Source: a virus | Length of the DNA stretch: 23,650 nt | IMG/VR virus record: IMGVR_UViG_3300006916_000392 | Location: 1-23,650 of that record | Direction: 5' to 3' (one strand) | Shown here: positions 23,215 through 23,650 of the stretch, in pieces | Layout of the letters: every line of letters begins with the position of its first letter | Position numbering within the stretch: position 1 is the first letter of the stretch | Translations under genes and position numbers: made by a program | Notes under the pieces: model-generated | The model's input: the letters and a program-made list of their open reading frames with translations, nothing else | Told to the model about the DNA's origin: nothing | Databases searched by the model: none

Positions 23215-23650
23215 ATGAAAAAAATTGAAATTAATGAAATGCAAGGTAGTCGAAGCAGCTTCTGGATGGATAGAACCATGTTTGGAGATTGGAAAGTGGG
23301 TAGTAGTATTGACTACACTAAACTGGCTTCCACACAGAGAGCTATAGGTAACTTTGTTAACATTGTTACTGGCAAACAAATTCCAGTAGTATTTAAATCT
23401 TCAGACGCAAGTTACACTGATGGAGAACGAATTGTAATTGGTACGGATATGTCAGCTAAATCATTTGATTCGACGGTTGGTTTAGCATTGCATGAAGGTT
23501 CGCATATCGCACATACAGATTTCCAACTACTTAAGAAGTTCAGTGCCGAAGTATCAATGCAAGGCTTAGATCCGGATATGAAATTTGGCGATCATGAATA
23601 TTCTATAATCAAAGATTTATTGAATTGGATAGAAGATCGCCGTATTGATA
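23215..23650 (+). CDS. HExxH domain protein, likely VWA/metallopeptidase-type partner of the AAA+ ATPase (3' end outside window)
   Basis: The frame runs from the ATG at 23215 to the window end without a stop, giving the first 145 residues. It starts MKKIEINEMQGSRSSFWMDR. A zincin motif, ALHEGSHIAH (H93, E94, H97), is followed by NWIEDRRID, where the Glu could be the third zinc ligand. This layout resembles the N-terminal metallopeptidase-like region of VWA-domain proteins encoded next to MoxR-type ATPases. The VWA part, if present, lies outside. Its promoter matches that of the AAA+ gene almost exactly, which supports a shared job. Confidence 0.75.
   Translation, partial: MKKIEINEMQGSRSSFWMDRTMFGDWKVGSSIDYTKLASTQRAIGNFVNIVTGKQIPVVFKSSDASYTDGERIVIGTDMSAKSFDSTVGLALHEGSHIAHTDFQLLKKFSAEVSMQGLDPDMKFGDHEYSIIKDLLNWIEDRRID

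Noticed and set aside
1-23650. tRNA or rRNA genes
   Set aside because: No cloverleaf with a GGTTCRA-type T-arm or rRNA-like segment was noticed; gaps are too short for most RNA genes.

Overview
The window reads as part of a large tailed-phage (myovirus-like) genome. All 31 genes lie on the + strand and are tightly packed, often with ATGA or TAATG stop/start overlaps. There is no gap over 300 bases, no tRNA, no rRNA, and no bacterial metabolic gene. The DNA is AT-rich. A Bacteroidota host is my best inference. Three signs point that way: a ClpS-like protein closest in pattern to Bacteroidota ClpS, a lysozyme whose C-terminus looks like a type IX secretion sorting domain, and weak Shine-Dalgarno use with promoters that also fit the Bacteroidota TTTG/TAnnTT layout. 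The host is not proven.

Layout. (1) Positions 1-3381 look like a lysis and signalling cassette. It holds an endolysin amidase whose gene starts before the window, a membrane PAS histidine kinase, a stand-alone receiver protein and a coiled-coil membrane protein, with 4-base overlaps at each junction, then a small multi-pass membrane protein with its own promoter. (2) Positions 3424-6682 hold a large lysozyme-like protein with a hydrophobic central region, a nucleotidyltransferase-like protein and a 57-residue phage protein. (3) Positions 6682-14620 are the tail-fibre/adhesin region. It holds two TGS-repeat fibres sharing a C-terminal domain, two proteins with PKD-like plus BspA-like (DUF285) 25-residue repeats, two LamG-like lectin regions and two small proteins. 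(4) Positions 14623-21758 hold a SET-domain protein, small unknown proteins, a GH24 lysozyme, a ClpS-like adaptor, an HNH protein, a large hydrophobic protein, an HExxH protein and a basic Cys-containing protein. (5) Positions 21791-23650 hold a small basic protein, a MoxR-type AAA+ ATPase and the start of an HExxH partner.

Most notable points. First, a complete two-component pair is translationally coupled to the endolysin, which suggests lysis or host physiology may respond to a signal. Second, five proteins begin with a 9-10 residue leader ending in (L/I)xE, much like the T4 capsid-targeting sequence cut by the prohead protease. This marks a candidate set of packaged, injectable proteins that includes a lysozyme and a metallopeptidase-like protein. 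Third, a recurrent promoter (TTGGAT-like, 17 bases, TATATT-like) in several cases sits only 5-6 bases before the ATG, implying leaderless mRNAs. Fourth, a perfect 3 x 27-base tandem repeat copies the start codon of one of the leader-bearing genes.
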